Shown: positions 6,297-13,855 of the stretch, piece by piece
How positions within the stretch are numbered: the first letter of the stretch is position 1
Layout of the letters: each line of letters opens with the position of its first letter
Origin: an uncultured Collinsella sp.
GTDB lineage: Bacteria; Actinomycetota; Coriobacteriia; Coriobacteriales; Coriobacteriaceae
NCBI GenBank assembly: GCA_902491895.1
Contig: CABUJH010000049.1
Location: 1-13,868, forward strand
Direction: 5' to 3'
DNA: 13,868 nt
Translations under genes and position numbers: made by a program
Notes under the pieces: model-generated
Databases searched by the model: none
What the model saw: the letters and a program-made list of their open reading frames with translations, nothing else
What the model was told of the DNA's origin: nothing

Positions 6297-6743
6297 CTAG
6301 AGCTCCAGGCGCTCCTCGCTGCCGTCGATATCACAGAAGCGCGCGGCAATATTGCGGACCGAAAAGAAAGCAAGGCGGCCGTCGTTGGCACTCTCGTGTT
6401 CCTCGCCAATGCCCACCATGTGCTTAAAACCCGCTTGACGCACCTTGTCGCTCGCAACTGCGTCGTCCTCAAGTGCGGCTTCGCCGGTCAATACGATCCA
6501 ACATTCCCCCGGCTTCCAGCCCGATACCTCAAACTTGGGATTCGCACTCAGCTCCGCCCACACGTCCTTGTCGCGCGACGTGCAAAACCACAACTTACCG
6601 TCATCGACCATGGCAAACGAAAACGGCCTCACGCGAGGCTGATGCCCGTCACTTGCATCGGTCGTGGCCAGATACCACGCCGGAATGCGCCTGAGATACG
6701 AACAGGCGCGCTCAAGCTGAGCCGTGCGGTCGTTGTCGGTCAT
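6297..6743 (-). CDS. PNPOx-like putative flavoprotein, copy 1
   Basis: A 148-residue small protein of the same split-barrel superfamily. IPAWYLAT (20-27), VRPFSFAMVDDGKLWF (38-53), TSRDKDVW, FEVSGWKPGECWIVL, a GEAALEDD segment and LAFFSV align along the full length with the adjacent 136-residue protein, so the pair arose by tandem duplication. Likely FMN binding is inferred from family. The ATG has AAGGGG about 6 bases upstream. It starts 30 bases after the ecfT stop in the same direction with no terminator between, so co-transcription with the riboflavin transporter is likely. It could reduce or detoxify a small molecule; no substrate can be named. Confidence 0.75.
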   Translation of the reverse strand: MTDNDRTAQLERACSYLRRIPAWYLATTDASDGHQPRVRPFSFAMVDDGKLWFCTSRDKDVWAELSANPKFEVSGWKPGECWIVLTGEAALEDDAVASDKVRQAGFKHMVGIGEEHESANDGRLAFFSVRNIAARFCDIDGSEERLEL

Positions 6744-6773
6744 AGGGACCCCTTTCTTGCGCCCGAATCGCGC

Positions 6774-7574
6774 CTAAACAAGTTGAAGATTGATGACGAT
6801 GACGCAGATGAGCAGCAACGCCGTCACTACCGCCGCCAACGCATCGCCGCGGCCAAATGCAAGCGCATGCAGGCGCGTGCGGCCCTGCTCGCCGTGATAG
6901 CAGCGTGCATCCATGGCGGCAGACAGCGTCTCGGCATGGCGGAACACGCCCGTGAACAGCGGAATCGCCACACTGCCGAGCATACGCACGCCGCCGAGCG
7001 GACCGCCCGTCACGCGCGCTCCGCGGCTTGCCTGTGCATCGGCCGTCTGCTTCATCTCAGTGGCAAACTGCGGCATAAAGCGTAGCGCGATACCCATGAT
7101 CATGCCGAGCTCGTGCGCAGGAAGTCCCACACGCGCAAACGGCGCGAGCAGGCGCTCAAAGCCCGCGGTGAGGTCGAGCGTCGGCGTGGTGAGTGTAATG
7201 GCGCTCATGCCGGCCATCATCAACGTCAGGCGGCACGCCATAAACGCCGCAGAACGCAGCGAGCCCTCGCCTATCTGCAGAAAGCCGAGCTGCCACAAGA
7301 TGCGCCCACTCTGATCGGCAAACAAGTTGAGCACCGCGACCACGACGACGATTGCCAGCAGCGGCGCCATCGATGATAGGACCCGGCGCAACGGCACCCG
7401 GGACACGGTATAGATCAGGACAACGAAGATTGCGACCGGGACCAGTCCGCGGAAGCTGCTGACTGTGAGCGTCGTGATCAGAAACACAAAGCCCAAGAGC
7501 AACTTGGTTCGCGGGTCCAGGCGGTGGATTGCACTATCGCCGGGATAGTAACTGCCAAACGAAAACGCCTCCAT
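6774..7574 (-). CDS. ecfT: ECF transporter transmembrane component EcfT
   Basis: The 266-residue membrane coupling subunit of an energy-coupling factor transporter, joining the ATPases to the substrate-binding S component. Hydrophobic segments lie near 25-42, 44-58, 68-86, 105-128 and 244-264. The two cytoplasmic coupling-helix motifs that dock into the ATPases are visible as QASRGA (181-186) and MDARCYHG (221-228); the second has Cys where a Gly is common in the Ala-Arg-Gly consensus. The start overlaps the stop of the ATPase gene by one base (TGATG), implying translational coupling. Shared EcfT modules can also serve other S components elsewhere in the genome, which this window cannot show. 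Confidence 0.9.
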   Translation of the reverse strand: MEAFSFGSYYPGDSAIHRLDPRTKLLLGFVFLITTLTVSSFRGLVPVAIFVVLIYTVSRVPLRRVLSSMAPLLAIVVVVAVLNLFADQSGRILWQLGFLQIGEGSLRSAAFMACRLTLMMAGMSAITLTTPTLDLTAGFERLLAPFARVGLPAHELGMIMGIALRFMPQFATEMKQTADAQASRGARVTGGPLGGVRMLGSVAIPLFTGVFRHAETLSAAMDARCYHGEQGRTRLHALAFGRGDALAAVVTALLLICVIVINLQLV

Positions 7575-9478
7575 CAGCAGCCCTCCTCTCGCGAGACCGT
7601 CTTGGATTTAGCAATGTCCGCGACGTTAGAAGGACCGTCCGAGCGACCGATCAGCAAATCTACCAACTCGTCGGCCAACGACTCAACCGTATAGAGCCCG
7701 CCGCGACGCAGCGGCACGCCCGCTTCCGCGAGCGCCAACGCCATGCGCTGAGCAGCAGGTACGCCCAAGCCGATCGACTTGAGCTCATCGGCATGCGCAA
7801 ACACCTGCACGGGGGTTCCCTCGGCAAACACCGCACCTTCGTTCATTACGACGATACGGTCGCAGCAATTGGCCAGGTCATCCATACTATGCGAAACCAT
7901 GACAACGGTCAGGCCATCGCGGTGAAGTCGATCGATAAGCTCAAGGAAATCCCTGCGCGCAGCCGGATCGAGCCCCGCCATGGGCTCATCGAGCACCAGG
8001 ACTTCGGGCTCCATGGCGAGCACGCCGGCGAATGCCACACGCCGTTGCTGACCGCCCGAAAGCTCAAAGGGACTCTTGTCGCCGACCGTGGAAAGGTCGA
8101 GGCCCACGCGTGAGAGCGATGACTCGACACGACGGTCGACTTCATCTTGCGGCAAGCCAAGGTTATGCGGACCAAACGCCACGTCCTGTGCCACGGTCTC
8201 GGCAAACAGCTGACGCTCTGGATACTGAAACACCACGCCGACCTTTGCCTTAACCGCGGCGGCATCTTTCTTGTTTGCCAGGTCGAGCCCCAATGCGTAA
8301 ACGGAACCCTCCTGGGGACGAATCAGGCCGTTGAGATGCTGAATCAGCGTCGACTTACCCGAACCGGTATGACCTGCCAAGCCCAGGAACTCGCCGCGAC
8401 GCACCGTCAGCGATACATCGCGCAGCGCCCACGGGCTGCTGGGGTCGTTTCCCCAGAGAGCCTGTTTGCTCGATGTGTCCGCAGTGGTCGAGCGCTTGCG
8501 CCAGCGGTGGCGCTCGCGCGGACTGAGCGAATAACTGTACGAAACATGGGATAGCTCAATGACGGGCTCCGACGCGTTTTCCTCGTTGTCTGCCGAAACA
8601 GTGCCGTCAGCGATTTCCAACTGGGGCGCGGAAGGCTGCCCCGCGGTGCCCGCCTCACTTCGCTCGGTATAGACCTGCGCAACCTCGGCAACCATATCTG
8701 CCTCACGCACCTGCGAATGAACAGGCACGCCCTTCGCACGAAGCGCCATGCCCAAACGGCACGACTCTGGCATGTCAAGGTTGAGCTGAGCGAGTTCATT
8801 CGCCCGCGTCAGAATCTCCTCGGGCGTGCCCAGCATGGCAACTCGTCCCGTCTGAAACACGGCGACACGATCGGCCTCGGCAGCCTCTTCCATAAAGTGC
8901 GTAATCATCACGATAGTCATGCCGCGAGCGTGCAACGCGCGGCAAGCCTTCATAAGACCCTTGCGTCCGCGCGGGTCGAGCATCGAGGAGGCCTCATCCA
9001 AAATGAGAACGCGCGGCTCCATGGCGAGCACGCCGGCAAGCGCCACGCGCTGCTTTTGTCCGCCCGAGAGCGCATGGGTCTCGTGGCGCTCAAAGCCCAC
9101 CAGGCCCACGCCCTTCAGCGCCTCGCGTACGCGCTGCGCAATTTGCGCCGATGGCACGCCAAGGTTTTCGGGACCGAACGCAACGTCATCTTCGACAAGC
9201 GTTGCCACCAGCTGATCATCGGGATTCTGGAACACCATGCCCGCGGTCGAACGAATGTCGTAGACCAACTCGGGATCGGACGCGTCCATGCCGTTGACGC
9301 ACACCGTTCCCGTATCGGGCTGCAGCAGCGCGTTCAAATGCTTGGCAAACGTCGACTTGCCCGACCCGTTTCCGCCGAGGATGCAGAAAAACTCGCCATC
9401 CTCGATGTTCAGATCGATGCCATCGAGCGCCAGTGCAGCACCGTCATAGCTAAAGGAAACGCCCCGACACTCAATCAT
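7574..9478 (-). CDS. ecfA: Fused double ATPase of an ECF transporter (EcfA-EcfA')
   Basis: A single 634-residue protein carries two complete ABC ATPase domains that in most ECF systems are separate subunits. Domain 1 has Walker A GGNGSGKST (35-43), Q-loop Q84, LSGGQ (137-141), Walker B LILDEA (D161, E162) and H194. Domain 2 has GHTGSGKST (369-377), Q-loop FQYPERQ (417-423), LSGGQ (473-477), LVLDEP (D497, E498) and H530. All key residues are intact in both halves. Domain 1 has DEASSMLDP and domain 2 DEPMAGLDP, as in paired EcfA subunits. They are joined by a roughly 100-residue linker (about 205-305), and domain 2 has an extra charged loop near 318-350. The start overlaps the ribU stop by four bases (ATGA). 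The protein powers vitamin import with EcfT. Confidence 0.92.
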   Translation of the reverse strand: MIECRGVSFSYDGAALALDGIDLNIEDGEFFCILGGNGSGKSTFAKHLNALLQPDTGTVCVNGMDASDPELVYDIRSTAGMVFQNPDDQLVATLVEDDVAFGPENLGVPSAQIAQRVREALKGVGLVGFERHETHALSGGQKQRVALAGVLAMEPRVLILDEASSMLDPRGRKGLMKACRALHARGMTIVMITHFMEEAAEADRVAVFQTGRVAMLGTPEEILTRANELAQLNLDMPESCRLGMALRAKGVPVHSQVREADMVAEVAQVYTERSEAGTAGQPSAPQLEIADGTVSADNEENASEPVIELSHVSYSYSLSPRERHRWRKRSTTADTSSKQALWGNDPSSPWALRDVSLTVRRGEFLGLAGHTGSGKSTLIQHLNGLIRPQEGSVYALGLDLANKKDAAAVKAKVGVVFQYPERQLFAETVAQDVAFGPHNLGLPQDEVDRRVESSLSRVGLDLSTVGDKSPFELSGGQQRRVAFAGVLAMEPEVLVLDEPMAGLDPAARRDFLELIDRLHRDGLTVVMVSHSMDDLANCCDRIVVMNEGAVFAEGTPVQVFAHADELKSIGLGVPAAQRMALALAEAGVPLRRGGLYTVESLADELVDLLIGRSDGPSNVADIAKSKTVSREEGC

Positions 9479-10065
9479 GCGCGGCCTTTGACCTGGTCCT
9501 TTTTAGGCGTGATGAGGTTGGAGACTGCCTTATACACCGCCAGCGTCAACACCGAGTTGAGCACGGTCTTGATGAGGTTAAACGGCAAAACGGCGGGAAG
9601 CATGAGCGGCAGAATCACATCGGCCGAGCCATACCAGAACCAAACGCCAATGGTCAGATTCGCAACCATAGAAAGCACCGTAGCGGCAATGACGCCGAGC
9701 ACCAGGCCAATCACGGCACCCTTGTAGGTGTGCATCTTCTGGTAGACGATAGCCGCAGGCAGAATATAGCCCAGCGTAGCCACCAGGTTCATAAGCGCAC
9801 CGACCCAATCGCCCGTGGTAAGCGCATGGATAACGATCGCCATAGCGGCAACAGCGGTGCCGGCACCAGGGCCGTACGCAAATCCACACACCATCGCCGG
9901 CACCAGCGACGGGTCATACGTCAAAAACGGCGCCGAGGGAAGGATGGGCAGCTGCACATACATAAACAGTGCTCCCAAGGCGCACATCAACGCCATGGTA
10001 ACGAGCTGTTTGGTGCTCCACCTATTCGTGTTCTCAAAATGGATATGCTGCGACTGTTCAGACAT
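9475..10065 (-). CDS. ribU: Riboflavin-type ECF S component (RibU)
   Basis: A 196-residue integral membrane protein that captures the vitamin outside and delivers it through the ECF module. Several hydrophobic helices are evident from about residue 19 to 180. It carries FLTYDPSLVPAM (47-58), the FAYGPGAGT turn (62-70) and PFNLIKTVLNS (161-171), features of RibU-like S components. Riboflavin as substrate is strongly supported by the FMN riboswitch directly upstream. I chose the ATG at 10065, preceded by AGGTGAT at good spacing. An in-frame ATG at 10086 would lie inside the conserved GGATGAAAG end of the riboswitch and has no ribosome site. The stop overlaps the ATPase start. Confidence 0.88.
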   Translation of the reverse strand: MSEQSQHIHFENTNRWSTKQLVTMALMCALGALFMYVQLPILPSAPFLTYDPSLVPAMVCGFAYGPGAGTAVAAMAIVIHALTTGDWVGALMNLVATLGYILPAAIVYQKMHTYKGAVIGLVLGVIAATVLSMVANLTIGVWFWYGSADVILPLMLPAVLPFNLIKTVLNSVLTLAVYKAVSNLITPKKDQVKGRA

Positions 10066-10077
10066 AAGATCACCTGC

Positions 10078-10257
10078 CTCTTTCATCCGGACTCTAACCG
10101 TTGGTACTGGTATCTCACCAGTTCAGCCGGCATGCGAACCAACGCACACACGGGTCGCGGACTCATCGGCTCGGCCGCAGGCACTTTACCTGCGCCACGG
10201 TGTCCCTTTGACATCGCCCGATTTACCGCCAGTGGGGAATTTCACCCCGCCCTGAAA
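10078..10257 (-). promoter_or_regulatory. FMN riboswitch (RFN element)
   Basis: Read on the minus strand, the conserved RFN blocks appear in order: GGGGTGAAATTCCC near the 5' end, CTGGCGGTAAAT, GCCGATGAGTCCGCGACCC in the middle, GGTGAGATACCAG, and ACCAACGGTTAGAGTCCGGATGAAAG at the 3' end. A closing stem UUUCA/UGAAA joins the ends. The riboswitch ends only a few bases before the AGGUGAU ribosome site of ribU, with no terminator and U-run between, so translational control by access to the ribosome site is the likely mode. FMN binding would shut off riboflavin uptake. Confidence 0.95.
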
Positions 10258-10268
10258 CAGCAATTGCA

Positions 10269-10296
10269 AGTGTAGCACGGGCAGGTTTTCACGCAA
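10269..10296 (-). promoter_or_regulatory. Likely promoter of the riboswitch-ribU operon
   Basis: On the minus strand TTGCGT (10291-10296) and TACACT (10269-10274) are separated by 16 bases and stand about 12 bases ahead of the riboswitch 5' end. Both boxes are imperfect matches to the vegetative consensus, but placement is right. Confidence 0.45.
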
Positions 10297-10299
10297 GTA

Positions 10300-10643
10300 T
10301 GCCAAGGGTAATTTATGGTAGGGAAACGCCCCACAAATACGCCCGGGATAGAGCGGCGCAACAACAATGCTGCAGCACGCTAACAACTGATCGCAGGCAA
10401 GTACGAAAGATCAAGAAGGGCAGTCAACACAGAATTCCCCGAAGTGCAAAGGGCGCGATTCCACAATCTAACCCGAATTCCACCACAAATTGCTGAGTCA
10501 ATGGATGTAGACTCAAGCCAGACAGAGAAATTAGGTTTTCCGCCATCTCCCTGTCCTCCGTTTTTTGAAGACCTCCGACAGTGGCTCCAATCTTTAGCCG
10601 GAGTACCACAGCTCGGGGGTCAATTCATGTAGCAGGAGATATC
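10300..10643. other. AT-richer intergenic stretch between ribU and the NYN gene
   Basis: No gene can be supported in these roughly 340 bases. They are visibly richer in A and T than the flanking operons. Small open frames exist on both strands (for example around 10424-10609) but lack ribosome sites and recognisable sequence. A weak GAGTC/GACTC inverted pair occurs near 10495-10514. The stretch probably carries the promoter of the plus-strand NYN gene, but no convincing -10/-35 pair was identified. Confidence 0.5.
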
Positions 10644-11339
10644 ATGACAAGAACCGCTGTCCTAATCGATGGAAATTTCTTCCTGAAACGAGCGCGCAGG
10701 CTATGGGGAGACACTTCACCCGAAAAGCGCGCATCGGAATGTCATGCCTATGCCCTGCGGCACATATCCGCTAAACGAAAGATGACGCTAGAATACGGCG
10801 ACCGCTCCCTATACAGAATCTTCTTCTACAATTGTCCACCACTAGAAAACGGCACTTTTAAGCAGCCCTGGGACGAACACAATACCGTGTTCAGCCGGAA
10901 GCATCCCTCCAATGTATGGATGTCCGATTTCCACGCAGCCCTCGGGGAGAAGAGGAAAGTTGCGATGCGCATGGGCGAACTACGCTCAGCGAACGCGCAT
11001 TACAACTTGAAACAAGAATCGCTCAAGAAGCTACTCAAGGGTGAGTTGACAACAACCGACCTCGGGCAGGAAGATTTCACCCTCGTTGGGTTAAAGCAAT
11101 CCGGTGTTGACATGAGAATCGGACTCGATGTCGCCTCGCTCGCCCATGGGAGAACTGTTGATCAAATCGTTCTCATAGCTGGTGACACAGACTTCATCCC
11201 AGTCGCAAAAACGGCCAGAAGGGCAGGACTCGATTTCCTAATCGATCCGATGGGCCACCATCTGCCTAGCGAGCTCATTCTTCAATCTGATGGCATCGAA
11301 GATATATCGAATGAGTTCGATCCTGCCAAAGTCAGATAG
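10644..11339 (+). CDS. Stand-alone NYN-domain (PIN-like) protein, putative ribonuclease
   Basis: A 231-residue protein with the NYN/LabA-DUF88 pattern: VLIDGNFF at the N terminus (D9), GVDMRIGLDVA (D156, D162) in the middle and IAGDTDFIP (D181, D183) followed by a basic helix and DFLIDP. These spaced acidic residues form the metal site of PIN-like nucleases, so RNA cleavage is plausible; the target is unknown. The ATG at 10644 is chosen because AGGAG lies 7 bases before it; an upstream in-frame ATG at 10581 lacks a site. It is the only plus-strand gene, is monocistronic with its own terminator, and uses more AT-ending and rare-type codons (AGA, CTA, ATA) than its neighbours, suggesting acquisition. 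It might belong to a defence or RNA-turnover function, but no partner gene is present. Confidence 0.82.
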   Translation: MTRTAVLIDGNFFLKRARRLWGDTSPEKRASECHAYALRHISAKRKMTLEYGDRSLYRIFFYNCPPLENGTFKQPWDEHNTVFSRKHPSNVWMSDFHAALGEKRKVAMRMGELRSANAHYNLKQESLKKLLKGELTTTDLGQEDFTLVGLKQSGVDMRIGLDVASLAHGRTVDQIVLIAGDTDFIPVAKTARRAGLDFLIDPMGHHLPSELILQSDGIEDISNEFDPAKVR

Positions 11340-11344
11340 CAAGT

Positions 11345-11373
11345 AAGGGGCCGTCCCGCGGGACGGCCCCTTT
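11345..11373 (+). terminator. Terminator of the NYN gene
   Basis: AAGGGGCCGTCCC (11345-11357) is complementary to GGGACGGCCCCTT (11360-11372), an uninterrupted GC-rich stem beginning six bases after the stop. TTT follows, then CATAAA. The T-run is short, but position and stem strength support it. Confidence 0.75.
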
Positions 11374-11509
11374 CATAAACCTCGAGCAAGCCGTCTACCC
11401 AAGAACTTGCAAGACGCGAGTCGAGACGAGCCCGCCACTCAATTGAGCAGACAGTCGATTAAAGTCGAACAAATGAGAGATTTCGAAAAGTTGAACAATA
11501 ATTCAGCAC

Positions 11510-11557
11510 AAAAAGGACCCCTTGTCCGCGGCTCCAAAGGAGCAGGACAAGGGGTCC
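11510..11557 (-). terminator. Terminator of the groES-groEL operon
   Basis: On the minus strand GGACCCCTTGTCC pairs perfectly with GGACAAGGGGTCC (arms 11545-11557 and 11515-11527), with an inner GCTCC/GGAGC stem, and is followed by UUUUU (complement of 11510-11514). This is a strong intrinsic terminator about 80 bases after the groEL stop. The roughly 135 bases between it and the NYN terminator show nothing else. Confidence 0.85.
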
Positions 11558-11637
11558 CAATCTAACCGAGGACGTTCCGGAGAGAAACCCCCGTCACACC
11601 CCCGGATTCCCGGTGGGAGTTCTAGACCTTGTCGGCC

Positions 11638-13275
11638 TTAGTACATACCGCCGCCCTGCTGACCAGCGGTAGCAGCAGCGATAGCGTCCTCAAGCTGAGT
11701 GTTCTTGGGCACATCGGAGACGGTGGCCTCGGTGATGAGGATCAGGCTGGCGACAGAAGCAGCGTTCTGCAGGGTGACGCGGCTGACCTTGACGGGGTCG
11801 AGGACGCCCATCTCGATCATGTCGCCCCACTCGCCGTTGGCAGAGTTGAGACCCTGGCCGGCAGGCAGCTCGGCAACCTTGTCGACCACGACAGCGCCCT
11901 CAAAACCAGCGTTCTTGGCGATGGTAGCGACCGGAGCGGTCAGAGCCTTCTTGACGATGTCGACACCGATCTTCTCCTCGGGGTCGTCGAGCTCAACGGC
12001 GTCGAGCGCAGGAGCAGCGTCCATGAAGGCGACGCCGCCACCGGCGACAATGCCCTCCTCGACAGCAGCGCGGGTTGCCTGCAGGGCGTCCTCGACGCGG
12101 TGCTTGATCTCCTTGAGCTCGGACTCGGTAGCAGCGCCGACCTTGATGACGGCAACGCCACCGGAGAGCTTGGCCAGGCGCTCCTGGAGCTTCTCGCGGT
12201 CGAAGTCAGAGGTGGTGTTCTCCATCTCACCCTTGATCTGAGCGATACGAGCGTCGATGGCCTCCTTGGAGCCAGCGCCACCGACGACGACGGTGTTGTC
12301 CTTGGAGATGGTGACGGACTTAGCGGTACCGAGCATATCGGCGGTGATGTCAGCGACCTTCACGCCCAGCTCGTCCAGGGCAGCCTGGCCACCGGTGAGG
12401 ACGGCGATGTCCTCGAGGATGCGCTTGCGGCGATCGCCGTAGCCCGGAGCCTTGACGGCGCAGACGTTGAGGGCGCCACGGATCTTGTTGAGGACCAGGG
12501 TCGGCAGAGCCTCGCCGTCGATGTCCTCAGCGATGATGAGCAGGCCGCGGCCAGCGCGCTGGACAGCCTCGAGAACGGGCATAATGTCCTGAACGCTGGA
12601 GATCTTCTGGTCGGTGATGAGGATGTACGGATCCTTCATCACGGCCTCCATGCGGTCGTTGTCCGTGACGAAGTAAGCGGAGACATAGCCCTTGTCGAAC
12701 TGCATGCCCTCGACGGTGTCGATGGTGATATCGAACGTCTGGGAATCCTCGACGGTGATGACGCCGTCCTTGCCCACGACCTCCATAGCCTCGGCGATCT
12801 TCTCGCCGACCTCGGGGTCACCGGCGGAGATGGTACCGACGGAAGCGATCTGCTCCTTGGTCTCGACAGGCTTGGCCTGCTTCTTCATCTCAGCGACGGC
12901 GGCGTTGACGGCCTTGTCGATGCCGCGACGGATGGCCAGCGGGTTAGCGCCAGCGGCGACGTTGCGCAGACCGTCGTTGACGATGGCCTGAGCGAGCAGG
13001 GTTGCGGTGGTGGTGCCGTCACCCACGGTGTCGTTGGTCTTGGTAGCGACCTCCTTCACCAGCTGAGCACCCATGTTCTCGATGTTATCCTCGAGCTCGA
13101 TCTCCTTGGCGACGGAAACGCCGTCGTTGGTGATGGTCGGGGCACCGAACGTGCGCTGCAGCGCAACGTAGCGACCCTTGGGACCCATGGTGACGGTAAC
13201 GGCGTCGGCCAGAGTGTTGACGCCCTTGGCAAGCTTAGCGCGGGCATCGGTGTTGAACGTAATGTTCTTTGCCAT
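11638..13275 (-). CDS. groEL: Chaperonin GroEL (60 kDa)
   Basis: The 545-residue ATP-dependent chaperonin subunit, assembling into double heptameric rings that fold proteins with GroES. The full family length is present. The nucleotide site is clear: VTMGPKGR (28-35), NDGVSVAKEIEL (50-61), VGDGTTTATLLAQ (84-96, with D86 for ATP hydrolysis) and VEEGIVAGGG. It ends in a short GGGMY tail instead of the long GGM repeat of Escherichia coli. Codon use is strongly biased, as expected for an abundant protein. GGAGG stands about 12 bases before ATG. It follows groES by 96 bases in the same direction and ends at a strong terminator. Confidence 0.98.
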   Translation of the reverse strand: MAKNITFNTDARAKLAKGVNTLADAVTVTMGPKGRYVALQRTFGAPTITNDGVSVAKEIELEDNIENMGAQLVKEVATKTNDTVGDGTTTATLLAQAIVNDGLRNVAAGANPLAIRRGIDKAVNAAVAEMKKQAKPVETKEQIASVGTISAGDPEVGEKIAEAMEVVGKDGVITVEDSQTFDITIDTVEGMQFDKGYVSAYFVTDNDRMEAVMKDPYILITDQKISSVQDIMPVLEAVQRAGRGLLIIAEDIDGEALPTLVLNKIRGALNVCAVKAPGYGDRRKRILEDIAVLTGGQAALDELGVKVADITADMLGTAKSVTISKDNTVVVGGAGSKEAIDARIAQIKGEMENTTSDFDREKLQERLAKLSGGVAVIKVGAATESELKEIKHRVEDALQATRAAVEEGIVAGGGVAFMDAAPALDAVELDDPEEKIGVDIVKKALTAPVATIAKNAGFEGAVVVDKVAELPAGQGLNSANGEWGDMIEMGVLDPVKVSRVTLQNAASVASLILITEATVSDVPKNTQLEDAIAAATAGQQGGGMY

Positions 13276-13371
13276 GGTAGGTAATCCTCCAAAAGAAATG
13301 TGACTCGCGTCGCCGCTTCCGAGTCCTATGCGGCGGGCGCGTTCAAAGACGAATCAGAGATTCTGACGAGA

Positions 13372-13665
13372 CTAGGCCTCGACGACAGCGTAGATGTCGT
13401 CGGCGCGCATCAGCAGATACTTCTCGCCGTCGACCTTGACCTCGTTGCCACCGAACTTACCGTAGATGACAACGTCACCGACCTTGACGTCCATGGGGAT
13501 GCGCTCACCCTTGTCGTTGACCTTGCCGGCGCCCACGGCAACGATGGTGCCGCGCTGCGGCTTCTCCTGGGCGTTGCTGGCGATATACAGACCAGAAGCG
13601 GTCTTCTGCTCGGCCTCGTCGGGCTTGACCAGAACACGATCTGCAAGCGGCTTCAAAGACGACAT
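13372..13665 (-). CDS. groES: Co-chaperonin GroES (10 kDa)
   Basis: The 97-residue lid of the chaperonin. It begins LKPLADRVLVKPDEAEQKTASG, a standard GroES N terminus, has the mobile loop around 17-35 with SGLYIASNA as the GroEL-binding stretch, and contains VGDVVIYGKFGG and YLLMRADDIYAVVE at the C terminus. The mobile-loop hydrophobic triplet reads LYI where the Escherichia coli protein has IVL. AGGAGGAG lies 6-8 bases before ATG, a very strong ribosome site. First gene of the operon, with a 200-base leader region in the window. Confidence 0.97.
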   Translation of the reverse strand: MSSLKPLADRVLVKPDEAEQKTASGLYIASNAQEKPQRGTIVAVGAGKVNDKGERIPMDVKVGDVVIYGKFGGNEVKVDGEKYLLMRADDIYAVVEA

Positions 13666-13687
13666 GCTTGTCTCCTCCTTTTTGGGC

Positions 13688-13706
13688 CGCGTGGTTATGC
13701 CACGCG
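13688..13706 (-). promoter_or_regulatory. Leader hairpin just upstream of the groES ribosome site
   Basis: On the minus strand CGCGTGG and CCACGCG form a perfect seven-base stem with a five-base loop (CATAA), about nine bases upstream of AGGAGG. It could protect the 5' end of the mRNA or influence ribosome access. It leaves the ribosome site itself free, so a thermometer role is not shown. Confidence 0.5.
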
Positions 13707-13737
13707 AATTAACCCTTTTTGTTTGCGTACGCGTTGA

Positions 13738-13766
13738 ATGGTACCCACGAATGGCGGGTTATACAA
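13738..13766 (-). promoter_or_regulatory. Possible vegetative promoter of groES-groEL
   Basis: On the minus strand TTGTAT (13761-13766) and TACCAT (13738-13743) are spaced 17 bases apart. A nearby TATAAC (13758-13763) and TTGACT (13772-13777) offer alternative boxes, but at unsuitable spacing to each other. The choice among them is uncertain. Confidence 0.35.
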
Positions 13767-13774
13767 CACGGAGT

Positions 13775-13793
13775 CAAAAAATCTTATTTTTTG
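13775..13793. promoter_or_regulatory. A/T inverted repeat in the groES upstream region
   Basis: CAAAAAA (13775-13781) is perfectly inverted as TTTTTTG (13787-13793) across TCTTA. It lies immediately upstream of the candidate promoter boxes, where an operator or an upstream activating AT tract could sit. Confidence 0.35.
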
Positions 13794-13802
13794 GCACTTA
13801 GA

Positions 13803-13855
13803 TTTTCTGAATGCCGGGAGCTAGGTTAACTAATTCGAGCCCGGTATTCAGAAAA
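13803..13855. repeat. Large inverted repeat upstream of groES
   Basis: TTTTCTGAATGCCGGG (13803-13818) faces CCCGGTATTCAGAAAA (13840-13855): 15 Watson-Crick pairs plus one G-U pair if transcribed on the plus strand, around a 21-base centre containing GTTAAC. It may be the terminator of a gene beyond the right edge, with A/T tracts at both ends, or a regulatory palindrome of the chaperonin operon. Confidence 0.5.

Noticed and set aside
10066..10086. Longer ribU starting at 10086
   Set aside because: The ATG lies in the conserved 3' end of the FMN riboswitch and has no ribosome site.
10424..10609. 61-codon minus-strand open frame upstream of the NYN gene
   Set aside because: No ribosome site, no recognisable domain and no sensible neighbour in the same direction; treated as chance.
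11629..13284. 551-codon plus-strand open frame opposite groEL
   Set aside because: It exactly shadows groEL and is a result of its biased codons. The Asp/Leu/Gly-rich translation has no recognisable fold.
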